A stretch of DNA of 64,000 bases from Akkermansia muciniphila. GTDB taxonomy: Bacteria; Verrucomicrobiota; Verrucomicrobiia; Verrucomicrobiales; Akkermansiaceae. Both the position numbers and the translations under genes were made by a program. Below are positions 43,393-51,912 of the stretch, one piece after another; within the stretch, counting starts at the first letter, position 1, and each line of letters opens with the position of its first letter. The notes below the pieces were generated by a model, which did not search any database, was not told the DNA's origin, and saw only the letters and a list, made by a program, of their open reading frames with translations. Where the stretch lies: contig NZ_FXYA01000154.1 in assembly GCF_900184965.1 (NCBI RefSeq), positions 87,744 to 151,743 on the forward strand, written 5' to 3'.

Positions 43393-44340
43393 ATGAGCAA
43401 TATCAACCCATTTATTCTAACAGGGATGATGCCGCTTTCAGCCTCATCCATGAACCGGGTCTCCTACATGTGCCCTGTCACCATCAGCAATGATGTGGTG
43501 CAGGGCCAGACGGATATTCAGGATTCCCTTACCGTTGATTCCGGCGGAAATCTTTACATCATCAACGCCCCCGTTTACGTTGGCGGCCCCAATCAGCCGG
43601 ACCACGGGCACCGCACCGCCCACCTCGTCATCCGGAACGGAGGCGCCATGACGCTCCTGGGAAACCTGCCGGACCACATGACCGTTTTCCTGGGGGACAA
43701 GGCCAACGGCAGCCTGGAAATCAACGGCGGCCGCCTTCTGATGGGCCAGGGGCGCATTCAGGGCTCCAGGGAGCATGAAGGCAGAATCGCCATGGCGGAC
43801 GGCTGGCTCTTCGCCTCGGAAGTGGATCTGCCGGCGGAGGGCTCGGAACTCGTCATCAGGCACGGCCTGATGCGGATTAAAAAACTCTCCGGCAACGCGT
43901 CCACCCGCATTTACGGCGGCGTCCTGCATGTGAAAGAGGAAGCCCGCGCCAGCCGCATCCATTTGATAGATGACGGCGTGCTGCTGCTGGGCAGCGTCAC
44001 CAGCCAGCCCTCCGCGGACGTCATGGCCGGAGCCGGCATCAACTTCCGCGGGGACGGCGGGGCGCTGGTCATCCGCATCCCCCACCCGGAACATGCTCTG
44101 ACGCGCACGCGGGAAGCGGAACACGTCTTTGACGAACTGCTCCGGAGAGGCAAGCTCTTTCATGACAGCGAACCCATGGCCAGCTTCCAGGGGTTCCACA
44201 TGAGGGAGTTCACGGGGCATGACGGACTGACGTACGCCGCGCTGCGCCCCGCCGCCCAGCTGGACGCGGAACAGAACCAGGTCACCCGCCTGCTCCATGC
44301 GTTCATGTACGGCGGCGGTGAAAAGGACATGCCCATCTAA
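43393..44340 (+). CDS. Unknown protein with beta-solenoid-like repeats
   Basis: I do not recognise this 315-residue protein. Short, glycine- and asparagine-rich repeats such as LTVDSGGNLYIINAPVYVGG, HLVIRNGGAMTLLGN, SLEINGGRLLMGQGRI and RIYGGVLHVKEEA resemble the rungs of autotransporter-type beta-solenoids. There is no signal peptide, PEP-CTERM tail or membrane helix, so export is not evident. The last 90 residues are more helical. It begins 124 bases after hypA and ends before a strong bidirectional terminator. Confidence 0.6.
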   Translation: MSNINPFILTGMMPLSASSMNRVSYMCPVTISNDVVQGQTDIQDSLTVDSGGNLYIINAPVYVGGPNQPDHGHRTAHLVIRNGGAMTLLGNLPDHMTVFLGDKANGSLEINGGRLLMGQGRIQGSREHEGRIAMADGWLFASEVDLPAEGSELVIRHGLMRIKKLSGNASTRIYGGVLHVKEEARASRIHLIDDGVLLLGSVTSQPSADVMAGAGINFRGDGGALVIRIPHPEHALTRTREAEHVFDELLRRGKLFHDSEPMASFQGFHMREFTGHDGLTYAALRPAAQLDAEQNQVTRLLHAFMYGGGEKDMPI

Positions 44341-44362
44341 TCCCCCCGGCAAGGAAAGCCCT

Positions 44363-44403
44363 CATCAAAAAACCGCCGGCATTCAGCGCCGGCGGTTTTT
44401 AAG
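44363..44403. terminator. Bidirectional terminator between convergent genes
   Basis: AAAAACCGCCGGC pairs with GCCGGCGGTTTTT around a short loop, with A tract before and T tract after, so it works on both strands for the 43393 gene and the DUF4870 gene. Confidence 0.85.
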
Positions 44404-44433
44404 TCTGTTGATCTGTTGAAAAACGGAAAAACG

Positions 44434-44835
44434 TTATTTCAGGAATTTAATCGTGAAGGGAGGCACATAATCGTAATCCCCGTTCGCCGCCTTGACGGCA
44501 GCGATGATGGAGAAAACGATCCAGGCGATGACCACCACGGGGGCGAGCACGAACCCGATCAGGATCAAACATGAAAGACAGGCCGCAACCGTATAGATCG
44601 CCCAGGAAATCTGGGCGTTCAGAATATTCTTTCCTACTTTGTCCACCAGAGGGTTGGCGTCCCTCCAGACCAGCCAGCAGATCAGGGGAGGAATAATGTT
44701 CACGCCGGCGGAGCCTCCGAAAAAGACGGACACCAGCGGGGAAACCGCCGTCAGGATAGCCTGCGTTTTATCCGATTGTTTCTCAGGGGCGGGCTCCTGA
44801 ACCGGTTCCTGGATCATTTGTTGTTCTTCGTCCAT
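44434..44835 (-). CDS. DUF4870 family membrane protein
   Basis: The 133-residue protein has a Glu/Gln/Pro-rich start and three hydrophobic helices. Characteristic DUF4870 features are the PPLICWLVWRDANPLVDKVGKNILNAQISWAIY segment and the late VIAWIVFSIIAAVKAANGDYDYVPPFTIKF. The function of the family is unknown; these are small polytopic inner-membrane proteins. It is a single gene, convergent with the preceding one. Confidence 0.85.
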   Translation of the reverse strand: MDEEQQMIQEPVQEPAPEKQSDKTQAILTAVSPLVSVFFGGSAGVNIIPPLICWLVWRDANPLVDKVGKNILNAQISWAIYTVAACLSCLILIGFVLAPVVVIAWIVFSIIAAVKAANGDYDYVPPFTIKFLK

Positions 44836-44986
44836 AAAATGAAAGCAATGGAAAGCGGATGAAGGTGAACGGAAACCTTTTCCGCTTCATTCCGCCTTAA
44901 TGAAACCTTTTTTACATATTCCTCCCCGTAGTCAAGCTTTCAGACCGTCCTTTTCGTGCATAAAAAACGCTCTCCGGCAATCATCC

Positions 44987-45015
44987 TTGCCACTACGCAG
45001 GCCGGAAGCCATACT
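44987..45015 (+). promoter_or_regulatory. Promoter of the NlpC/P60-like lipoprotein gene
   Basis: TTGCCA (44987-44992) and CATACT (45010-45015) are 17 bases apart. The -10 box ends seven bases before the ATG at 45023, predicting a leaderless mRNA and supporting that start over an upstream one at 44900. Confidence 0.6.
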
Positions 45016-45022
45016 GCCGGAC

Positions 45023-45754
45023 ATGACCCATGCCCTGACGCTGCTCGTCTTTTCCGCCTGTCTGGGGGCCTGTGCCCCGGAAGTACGGGAAATCCCTCCT
45101 CCCGCCTCTTCCGTCACCCGCCGTGAAGCCCTGGCAGCCAGCCGGGCCTACACCTCCATGATTTGGCGGGGCTCTGTCCGGAATGTCCGCCACGAAACGG
45201 ACGGGGACGGCATCCGGACAGACACGCCGGACGCCTCCGCAGCCGGATATGATGCCGGAGCATGGTGGAAGCCAGGCATGCGCTCCACCGGCATGCCGTA
45301 TAAATGGGGCGGCTTCGACACCCCGCGGCAGTTTTCCAAACGCCTGAAGGCGGACGCAGCCAACGGAGGACTCCCCGCCGCGGCCGGAGACATGGGCACC
45401 CCGGAAAAACAGGCCGCGGGAGACGCCGCCGTCAGCCGCTTTGCCGCCGGAGTGGACTGCTCCGGCTTCGTCTCCCGCTGCTGGCGGCTGGACAGGCCCT
45501 TTTCCACACGGGAACTCCCCGCCCTCTGCACGCGGCTTCCCTCCTGGGAAGACCTCCGGACGGGAGACATCCTGATCGCGCCGGGTCGCCATGTGCTCCT
45601 GTTCATTCAGTGGGAGGGAACGGAAAAGAACAGGTTCCTGGGCAGTGAAGCCGGCCCCCTGCCTGCCTGGAAATGTTCGGAGCATGTGTTCAGCCGCCCC
45701 ATGCTGGAAAACAGCGGCTACCGCCCCATGAGATACAGGGGCATGCGGGACTGA
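45023..45754 (+). CDS. NlpC/P60-like cysteine hydrolase lipoprotein
   Basis: NlpC/P60 enzymes usually cut peptidoglycan stem peptides. The 243-residue protein starts with a short lipoprotein signal (ALTLLVFSACLGAC), giving an acylated Cys near residue 17. The catalytic Cys lies in VDCSGFVSRCW and the His is likely in APGRHVLLFIQW, preceded by the usual LRTGDILI turn. The first 130 residues have the GMPYKWGGFDTPRQF segment seen before the catalytic Cys in related enzymes. The insertion between that segment and the Cys is longer than usual. Target bond and partners are unknown. Confidence 0.75.
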   Translation: MTHALTLLVFSACLGACAPEVREIPPPASSVTRREALAASRAYTSMIWRGSVRNVRHETDGDGIRTDTPDASAAGYDAGAWWKPGMRSTGMPYKWGGFDTPRQFSKRLKADAANGGLPAAAGDMGTPEKQAAGDAAVSRFAAGVDCSGFVSRCWRLDRPFSTRELPALCTRLPSWEDLRTGDILIAPGRHVLLFIQWEGTEKNRFLGSEAGPLPAWKCSEHVFSRPMLENSGYRPMRYRGMRD

Positions 45755-45854
45755 AAACAGGTTCCTGAGCGTCCGTCATCCCCCTTCTTTCCCGGAACAG
45801 GAACAAGAGGAAAGACATCGGGAAACATTCCGGAAGCCCTCCCCCCTTTCCATA

Positions 45855-45897
45855 AAAAGAAGCCCGGCATCCCCCATGCGGCAGGGATGCCGGGCTT
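45855..45897 (-). terminator. Terminator of the large GH20 gene
   Basis: A perfect 14-bp stem (45860-45873 with 45884-45897) is followed on the minus strand by CTTTTTATG. Confidence 0.85.
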
Positions 45898-45946
45898 GCC
45901 GGCCAGTACGACCCGCCAAAGGCGGCGGACGTTCACGCGCCGGGAA

Positions 45947-48217
45947 TTACAACGGCTGTACGTTCATGTGGAACACCTTCCCCTGGAAGGAGGAGCCAAG
46001 TTCCTTCAGAGGCAGAATGAACGTGGAACGGTGCACTTTGGGACGATGCTTGAAGTTGTCCGGAAAATCCTTGGCCTTGTCGGAAAAGCTCTTCAGCACG
46101 GCAGTTCCGGCAGGCTCCCCGTCAAGCAGCAGGCTGGTTTTTTCCGGTTCCCCCACAATTTCCACCTTGACCTTCCGGCCCACGGGCAGCTTGGCGCCGA
46201 AGGAAAATTCCAGAGAATCGTCACGGCGGAATCCGACGGTACCGTCCTTCATGACCGCCAGCAATTCTCCTTCAGGAGCGGAAAGAAGCACCTGCTCTTT
46301 CCCTTCCGGAGCGGCAGTCAATTCCAGTTCCATCGTCAGGCGGTAATTCGGCCCCAGGGCAGGCTTGCCCAGCTTCTGGGGGAGGGCGGAAGGCTTCACC
46401 GCAAAGGGCTGGGCATCCTTCCATTTGTACAGGGGATTGGTGCGCGGGGCATTGCCGATGGAGGAAACCAGCTCGCGATGCTGTTCAAACGTATCCGGAG
46501 CCTTGGCGGTTCCCCACAGTTTCTGGCTGAGTACGTCCATGGAGCCGGAAATGATTCCCCAAATGTCATAAGGCGCGTACCCCGTATGCATGATGTCCGT
46601 TTCATCATTCCAGACGGCGAAGGTGCCCCCAAGGAGCTGGGGATGCCCGGAAGGCAGCGTTTCATTGCCGATGCGGTTGGGAATCCAGTTATTATACAGT
46701 CCCTTATGGTTTCTGTCCATCCGGTAGTAACCGGCAAAGGGAACGATATAAAGGGCTCCGTCATTCGTATTAATCACATCATAGCCCTGGTTGACGGCCT
46801 CCCACGCTCTCATCCAGCCGGTATTCCAAAGGTTCATCTGGACGCCCTTGCTGACTACCGGGGTCTTGCCCGGCTTGGTGCTCAGGCTTCCCCAGATGCG
46901 GGGCGTATAACCGCGCTTGAGGGCATGGCTGAGCACGGCGTTCGCAAAGTGGCGGTAATCTTCCTTGTCCCCATAGAATTCATCCGCCCCCACATGCACC
47001 ACGCCGCAGTCCGCGAACACGGGACGGCCCAGCTTGGGATCCTTCAGCAGGTATTCGTCAAAAACCTTGCTCACCAGGTCAATCGTTTCCGGGTTGGCGG
47101 CGTCCAGCATCTCGCAGCGGCGTTTCTCATGATTCATGGCCCCTTTGTAAATGAGATCGGGCCGCAGGCGGGTGAAGGAAAGGGCATGCCCCGGAGTGTC
47201 GAATTCCGGAACAATATTGACGCCGTACTTCTTGGCGTAGCTGACCAGGTCGGCGAATTCCTTCTTGGTATAAAAAAGGTCCTTGGCCGTCAGGGGCGTG
47301 CCGTCCTTCCCCTTCATGTTGGATTCCAGGCGGAAGGCCGCGTAGCTTTCCTTGAACGGATCATGGCCGTTGTCCACATAGTGCTCGTGGAAAATATAGT
47401 TGTTGTTGATGACCAGGTGCAGGTCATTCATCTTGTACCAGGCCATGGTGCGGATCACGTCCTTCAGGTAACTGAGGGGATACGGCGTGCGCGCGATATC
47501 AAGCATGAACCCGCGGAGCTGGTAGCGCGGGAAATCCACGGCCGTGCCGCAGGGCACGCTGCCGGGCGTCTGGCGGAGCATCTGCAGCAGGGTGCGCGTA
47601 CCCCAGAACAGGCCGGTGGGAGCCGCCGCTCCAAGACGGACGCCGTCCCTGGCAATCTGGAGCCGGTATCCTTCCCTGCCCAGATTGCCGCCCTTCACCA
47701 GGGAAAGGGAAATATCCGCCTTCGCCCCGGGGGCGACGAGCTTGACCTTCTTTCCCAGCACGTCTTCCATATCCGCCGCGAACAATTTGCCCAGCTCCTT
47801 GTCCGGGCATGCTACGGTAACCGTATTCCCCAGCTTGTATTCTCCCTGGCCCCCCTTCCATTGCAGGATTTCCGGGATGATCCGCGGCTTGGGATTGCCC
47901 TGGGCGGCCTGAGGAGCCTGAAGCATGATTTCATAATCCTTGCTGACGGCTTCCTTGCCGTCCTTGGTCACCTTGAAGCTGACGTTGACGGGGGTATCTG
48001 AAATAACAGGGGCTATCTTGCCTTTGCTGTTAACGAGCTGCTCATAGTCGGCCCCCAGCAGTTTAATCTGGGCTCCGGAAGCGCTCGGCATGGGCAGCTG
48101 CTTTGCCCCGGCTTTCACCGGGGGGATGGAAAGGGAATCCGCAATCTGCTTGGCGTCCTGCCCCATCAGGGGAGATGCGGCAAGAACGGCGATCATCAGG
48201 AATAGGTTGTTCTTCAT
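45947..48217 (-). CDS. Exported GH20 beta-N-acetylhexosaminidase
   Basis: This 756-residue enzyme removes terminal beta-linked GlcNAc or GalNAc by substrate-assisted catalysis. A signal peptide ([20 protein letters not shown]) directs export. An N-terminal GH20b-type domain is followed by the catalytic barrel with [30 protein letters not shown] and the catalytic pair Asp412-Glu413 in [10 protein letters not shown]. The TGTW-type aromatic pocket follows at about 540-560 ([12 protein letters not shown]). The last 130 residues form an extra beta-rich domain resembling a carbohydrate-binding module. It is transcribed alone and ends at a strong terminator. Mucin O-glycan trimming is the likely job. 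Confidence 0.9.
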   Translation of the reverse strand: MKNNLFLMIAVLAASPLMGQDAKQIADSLSIPPVKAGAKQLPMPSASGAQIKLLGADYEQLVNSKGKIAPVISDTPVNVSFKVTKDGKEAVSKDYEIMLQAPQAAQGNPKPRIIPEILQWKGGQGEYKLGNTVTVACPDKELGKLFAADMEDVLGKKVKLVAPGAKADISLSLVKGGNLGREGYRLQIARDGVRLGAAAPTGLFWGTRTLLQMLRQTPGSVPCGTAVDFPRYQLRGFMLDIARTPYPLSYLKDVIRTMAWYKMNDLHLVINNNYIFHEHYVDNGHDPFKESYAAFRLESNMKGKDGTPLTAKDLFYTKKEFADLVSYAKKYGVNIVPEFDTPGHALSFTRLRPDLIYKGAMNHEKRRCEMLDAANPETIDLVSKVFDEYLLKDPKLGRPVFADCGVVHVGADEFYGDKEDYRHFANAVLSHALKRGYTPRIWGSLSTKPGKTPVVSKGVQMNLWNTGWMRAWEAVNQGYDVINTNDGALYIVPFAGYYRMDRNHKGLYNNWIPNRIGNETLPSGHPQLLGGTFAVWNDETDIMHTGYAPYDIWGIISGSMDVLSQKLWGTAKAPDTFEQHRELVSSIGNAPRTNPLYKWKDAQPFAVKPSALPQKLGKPALGPNYRLTMELELTAAPEGKEQVLLSAPEGELLAVMKDGTVGFRRDDSLEFSFGAKLPVGRKVKVEIVGEPEKTSLLLDGEPAGTAVLKSFSDKAKDFPDNFKHRPKVHRSTFILPLKELGSSFQGKVFHMNVQPL

Positions 48218-48595
48218 GTTCTGGTCTTGTTTAGGAAAAGGAAATGTCTGATTGGCTCCAAAAACTACGCGGCCGCCGCCCCTTTCTTGCAGAGAAAGGG
48301 GAAAAAGCGGAGGAATTCTCCCTCTCTACGCCGGACGGGACAGCCATTCCGCCCAAACGGATTGCCGCGCGCCGGGCTTCACGAAGGAAAACCGCCGGTC
48401 AAAGGGGGAGACTTTCCCTCTTGTTTCAATAAATTATTATCCCAAAGAACCCGTTGTTGGCGAGATAAAAAAACGGGAGGCCCGTGCGGCAGCCAAAAAA
48501 AGACGCCGCGCGGCGGCCCAACGCCGCCCCACGGCAAAAAACGGGAGCCGCCGCCTCTGCCGGGGACAACCGGCCCCGGACAGGAATAAATAAAA
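48218..48595. other. Intergenic region upstream of the large GH20 gene
   Basis: About 380 bases hold the GH20 leader and the terminator of the nitroreductase transcript (48466-48485). Several basic, Pro/Arg-rich small frames occur on the plus strand, but they look like chance frames in GC-rich DNA. Confidence 0.55.
48466..48485 (-). terminator. Terminator of the hisC-nitroreductase transcript
   Basis: On the minus strand ACGGG-cct-CCCGT is followed by TTTTTT. It lies about 110 bases after the nitroreductase stop codon. Confidence 0.6.
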
Positions 48596-49243
48596 TCAGG
48601 CGCGGATATCCATCACCTCTCCGGCGGGAAAGCGCACCTTGGCCTCGCGGGCGTAAGAGTCGTCCTTGGCGCGGTAGCCCAGCGCCACCCCCACCACGGA
48701 GCGGTACGGCGTGCCGTCCAGCCCCAGAATTTCATCATATTTGGCGCTGTCCATGCTGCCGATCGTGCAGGAATCCACCCGCAGGGCGGCGGCGGCGCTG
48801 AGCAGGAACCCCACGGCGATGTACACCTGGCAATCCAGCCACGCATGCATCTTTTCCGGAGTCAGCGCTTCCACGTAACTGGTATAAAAACCGGCGGAGG
48901 AAGCCAGCTTTTCCGCGGAAGGGCGGCGCGTGAATTCAATCTGGGCCAGGTAGCGGTCCACATCCCGCCTGGTGGCGGAGCGCCGGGAGCACAGCACCAC
49001 GTAATGGGAGCAGTCCTCCACCTGGGACTGGTTCCAGGAAACCTCCCGCAGGCGCGCCTTTAGTTCCCTGTTGGTCACCACGACAAACTTCCAGAGCTGA
49101 AGCCCCAGGGAGGAGGGGCTGAGACGCAGGCTTTCCGCCAGCGCATGCCAGACAGGCTGCTCAAGGCGGGCTTCGGGATCAAATTTCTTGCAGGCGTAAC
49201 GCCATTCCAGACCGTCAATATACTGTTCCGGGGAAATCGTCAT
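48596..49243 (-). CDS. Nitroreductase-family FMN oxidoreductase
   Basis: The 215-residue protein belongs to the NfnB/NfsB-like nitroreductases, flavin enzymes that use NAD(P)H to reduce nitro compounds or quinones. Family features are the N-terminal RYACKKFDPEARL, the RLSPSSLGLQLWKFVVV FMN-binding block and the C-terminal VDSCTIGSMDSAKYDEILGL and VVGVALGYR. The natural substrate is unknown. It starts 31 bases after hisC on the same strand, so the two genes are probably co-transcribed, without an obvious functional link. Confidence 0.88.
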   Translation of the reverse strand: MTISPEQYIDGLEWRYACKKFDPEARLEQPVWHALAESLRLSPSSLGLQLWKFVVVTNRELKARLREVSWNQSQVEDCSHYVVLCSRRSATRRDVDRYLAQIEFTRRPSAEKLASSAGFYTSYVEALTPEKMHAWLDCQVYIAVGFLLSAAAALRVDSCTIGSMDSAKYDEILGLDGTPYRSVVGVALGYRAKDDSYAREAKVRFPAGEVMDIRA

Positions 49244-49274
49244 GCAGGGTGAGACAGAAAAACGGAGAAACTGT

Positions 49275-50366
49275 TTAAAGGACCTCTTTCAATACCTCAA
49301 TGCAGCGGGCGTTCTCCGCGGGAGTGCCCACGCTGATGCGTATCCATTCCGGCAGTCCGTAACCGTCCTGCGCGCGGACGATGACCCCCCTGGCGAGCAT
49401 ATCCTGGAACACCTGCCTGCCCCGGCCCACCTTCACCAGGATAAAGTTGCCCTGGCTGGGAATCCATTCCAGGCCCATTTCCCGGAAAGCCTGCTCATAA
49501 AAACGCATGCCTTCCTTATTGTTCTCCACGGTGCGGCGCACATGCTCCCGGTCCTCCAGGGCGGCCAGGGAGGCCTCCTGGGCCAGTACATGCAGGTTGA
49601 ACGGAGCGCGCGCCTTGTGCAGCATGCTGCAAACCTGTTCCGGAGCAAGGCCGTAGCCCACGCGCAGCCCCGCCAGGCCGTAAGCCTTGGAGAAAGTGCG
49701 CAGAACAACCACGTTGCGGCCTTCCCGCACAAATTTGAGGGTATCCGGAGGATTGTCGGAAAACTCCCGGTACGCCTCGTCAAAGACCACCAGCACATGT
49801 TCCGGCACCTTCGCCATGAAATCGTCTATTTCCTGCTGCCCTACTACGGTGCCGACGGGATTGGTGGGATTCGTAATGAACACGACGCGCGTATTGTCCG
49901 TAATGGCGTCCAGGAAACCGTTCAGGTCATGCGTCCAGTCCTCCTTGTTGGGCACTTCCACGTACGCGGCGCCAAACAGCTTGGACATGATGGGGTACAT
50001 GGAAAAGGCGTGTTTGGCGGCCACCACCTCCGCACGGGGATTCAGCAGGGCATGGCAGATCAATTCAATCACTTCGCTGCTGCCCGTGCCCACTACTGTC
50101 TGGTTGAACTCCACGCCGCAGAACTCCGCGATGGCGGAACGCAGGCGGAAAGCCGCGCCGTCCGGATAGATATTCACGCCGGCTGCCGCACGGGCAATCG
50201 CCTCCACCGCTTTCGGGGACGGCCCCAGGGGATTTTCATTAGACGCCAGTTTCACAATATCATGGGGATCCAGGCCCAGTTCCCGGGCCGTCTCCTCAAT
50301 CGGCTTGCCCGGCTGATAAGCCACCAACTCCAGCACATGCTGATTTGCGAAACTCTCAATACTCAT
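49275..50366 (-). CDS. hisC: Histidinol-phosphate aminotransferase
   Basis: HisC is a PLP enzyme of histidine synthesis. Diagnostic blocks are LASNENPLGPSPKAV, YPDGAAFRLRSAIAEF, NPTNPVGT, FDEAYREF and RTFSKAYGLAGLRVGYG, which holds the PLP-binding Lys. The length is 363 residues. Related enzymes use aromatic or other substrates, so the histidine assignment rests on overall similarity to HisC2-type proteins and not on context; no other his genes are near. A clear promoter lies immediately upstream. Confidence 0.85.
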   Translation of the reverse strand: MSIESFANQHVLELVAYQPGKPIEETARELGLDPHDIVKLASNENPLGPSPKAVEAIARAAAGVNIYPDGAAFRLRSAIAEFCGVEFNQTVVGTGSSEVIELICHALLNPRAEVVAAKHAFSMYPIMSKLFGAAYVEVPNKEDWTHDLNGFLDAITDNTRVVFITNPTNPVGTVVGQQEIDDFMAKVPEHVLVVFDEAYREFSDNPPDTLKFVREGRNVVVLRTFSKAYGLAGLRVGYGLAPEQVCSMLHKARAPFNLHVLAQEASLAALEDREHVRRTVENNKEGMRFYEQAFREMGLEWIPSQGNFILVKVGRGRQVFQDMLARGVIVRAQDGYGLPEWIRISVGTPAENARCIEVLKEVL

Positions 50367-50691
50367 AGCGGCGGCATGTTACCGCCATTCCCCGTTTCTG
50401 GCAATACGGATTTCCATGCGGCCGGACCTTGGGAATATGGCAGCCTTTCAACCGCGCCGGAGCTGCCGGAAGAAGGCCCCTTTCCCGGAATTTCCCCCTT
50501 CTTCCTGAAACGCCTTTCTTCCGGAGAAAGGCAGCCGTCCTCCTTCTCCGGCAGATTTCCTCCTGCTTCAAAGACGAGCCGCTCAACAAGTTCTTCCATG
50601 CCCAAGGAGGGTAAAACATTCCCCTTAAAAGAAAGGGGAGACGGCATTCCGCCATGAGCGGGGAATCGGCCCCGCGGACCGCCCCGCCCGC
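50367..50691. other. Intergenic region with small hairpins
   Basis: Besides the hisC promoter the stretch contains a perfect 8-bp hairpin (GCCTTTCT at 50512-50519 with AGAAAGGC at 50525-50532). A CCCCTT/AAGGGG hairpin (50631-50648) may end the small minus-strand operon. The minus-strand frames here overlap the promoter and have no family features. Confidence 0.5.
50376..50404 (-). promoter_or_regulatory. hisC promoter
   Basis: On the minus strand TTGCCA (50404-50399) and TAACAT (50381-50376) are 17 bases apart. The -10 box ends nine bases before the ATG, so the leader should be two or three bases at most. Confidence 0.6.
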
Positions 50692-50829
50692 CTATTTTTC
50701 ACGTCTGCGGTCACCGCGCGGACGGCTGCGCAGAGTCTGGTATCCGGCCACAAGAAAGGCGAACGCGGTCACCGCCAGAAAGGAACGGAACAGCCAGGCC
50801 AGAAGTTCCCAGTAAATCTCCTGAGTCAT
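50692..50829 (-). CDS. 45-residue single-pass membrane peptide
   Basis: A short frame starts at the ATG whose last two bases are shared with the stop of the gene upstream (ATGA overlap), a strong sign of translational coupling. It encodes MTQEIYWELLAWLFRSF, then a hydrophobic stretch LAVTAFAFLVAGY, and a basic tail rich in Arg (RSRPRGDRRREK). One transmembrane helix with a positively charged end is predicted. Small peptides of this type can be toxins, regulators of membrane proteins or components of stress responses. Nothing in the sequence decides between these. Confidence 0.5.
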   Translation of the reverse strand: MTQEIYWELLAWLFRSFLAVTAFAFLVAGYQTLRSRPRGDRRREK

Positions 50830-51038
50830 GCGGAAGGTTTTTTGCCGGAATCGGGAACGTTTCCCAAATCTTCCCGGAGGCGTTTGACGGCACAGGCAAT
50901 CAGGGTGGCCTTATCCAGCTGGCAGCGTTCCATGTTCAGAGCGTCCGCTTCCGCATCCCGGAAGAAATGGACCGACAACGGCATTTTCCCCTTGATTTGA
51001 ATTTTTTTCTGACTCTTTTTTTTATTTTCCGTCTTCAT
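50826..51038 (-). CDS. Small ribbon-helix-helix DNA-binding protein
   Basis: The 70-residue protein is rich in Lys at its start and then reads KMPLSVHFFRDAEADALNMERCQLDKATLIACAVKRLREDL. This follows the pattern of a ribbon-helix-helix repressor: a beta strand (SVHF), a first helix (DAEADALNMER), a turn with a small residue, and a second helix (KATLIACAVKRLREDL). Such proteins dimerise and bind short inverted repeats, and many are antitoxins or autorepressors. It overlaps the following membrane-peptide gene by four bases and is divergent from an HTH/RHH gene, with GGTGCA motifs in between. Confidence 0.55.
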   Translation of the reverse strand: MKTENKKKSQKKIQIKGKMPLSVHFFRDAEADALNMERCQLDKATLIACAVKRLREDLGNVPDSGKKPSA

Positions 51039-51053
51039 AAAAATCCTTTTTTT

Positions 51054-51100
51054 GGTGCAATAACGGCCTCAACTGCCCTTTTGCACCCCAACAATGCACC
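51054..51100. promoter_or_regulatory. Three GGTGCA/TGCACC motifs between divergent regulator genes
   Basis: GGTGCA at 51054-51059, TGCACC at 51082-51087 and TGCACC at 51095-51100 form one inverted and one direct arrangement inside the 155-base divergent region. They are candidate operator half-sites for the flanking regulators. Confidence 0.4.
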
Positions 51101-51193
51101 TTAAACGGTATTTTCGTCAACAAAAATATACCATTAAAATGACTTTATGCAAAAAAGATTGAAGAATCGCACCATTTTCGTTACAAAAGGCGC

Positions 51194-51685
51194 ATGAGTG
51201 AGAATCAGGACGAACTCAAAATGCAGATCAAGGCCTGGCTGAAACAGCAGAACATTTCCCGCAATGATTTTGCGGCGGAATGCTTCGTGTCTCCCAACAC
51301 GGTCCGCAACTGGCTTGCCAAGGTGGCCATCCCCAAAGACAAGGAAGCTCTCATCCGGCTCATGATGGAAAAGACGGAAAGGGAGAAAAAATTGAAGCAG
51401 GCGGCAAGAGCCAATTGGAAACCCTTTGTCGTCATGCTGAGTTTCGAGGATTACAAACTCATTGAAGAAGCCGCCAGGATGGACAACATGACGGTGGAGG
51501 AATGGGCGGAAGCCACCCTAATCAAGGATGCCCAGAAGAGGATGAAAAATTATTACGACGACGAAAACAGCCTTCCGGACAATGTATTCCTGGCGGCGGA
51601 AGTCCCGGAGGAATACGGAGCGCCCAGGCGTTCCGGCCCTTCATCGTCACCGCCTTCTTCTTCCCGCCGCAAACCGCGGCACTAA
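51194..51685 (+). CDS. HTH/ribbon-helix-helix two-domain DNA-binding protein
   Basis: The first 47 residues form a helix-turn-helix typical of Cro/C1-type regulators: KAWLKQQNISRNDFAAECFVSPNTVRNWLAKVAIPKDKEALI, with the recognition helix at SPNTVRNWL. Residues about 66-108 (WKPFVVMLSFEDYKLIEEAARMDNMTVEEWAEATLIKDAQKRM) look like a second, ribbon-helix-helix domain with a beta strand and two helices. The C-terminus is low-complexity Ser/Pro/Arg. I know of no well-described protein with this combination. It faces the small RHH operon across an AT-rich region and may control it and itself. Confidence 0.65.
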   Translation: MSENQDELKMQIKAWLKQQNISRNDFAAECFVSPNTVRNWLAKVAIPKDKEALIRLMMEKTEREKKLKQAARANWKPFVVMLSFEDYKLIEEAARMDNMTVEEWAEATLIKDAQKRMKNYYDDENSLPDNVFLAAEVPEEYGAPRRSGPSSSPPSSSRRKPRH

Positions 51686-51912
51686 ATCATGGAGGGCTTG
51701 GCATCCCGCCAGCGCCCCCCCTCTGGCTGTCCCTCCTGCCGGCGTGCAGTTCCGCCGAACGCTTCCCCAGGAGCCGGGAACGCCGGCCGTTTTTGCGGCG
51801 TGCCGGATCAGCTTTTTCCCGCCCGCCGTTCTCAACAATTTCTATTTCACGTTGATGGCGAGTCAACTCTTCTGTCTGTTGCTCCCCTCTGTCTTCCGTT
51901 TCCCGTGGTTCT

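Noticed and set aside
45887..48001. 704-codon plus-strand frame opposite the GH20 gene
   Set aside because: The minus strand encodes a complete GH20 with signal peptide and catalytic Asp-Glu.
48227..48593. Cluster of basic, proline-rich plus-strand frames
   Set aside because: Three frames overlap each other, are rich in Arg/Pro/Gly as expected by chance in this composition, and have no start signals.
50356..50655. Minus-strand frames upstream of hisC
   Set aside because: They overlap the hisC promoter and hairpins and encode no recognisable protein.
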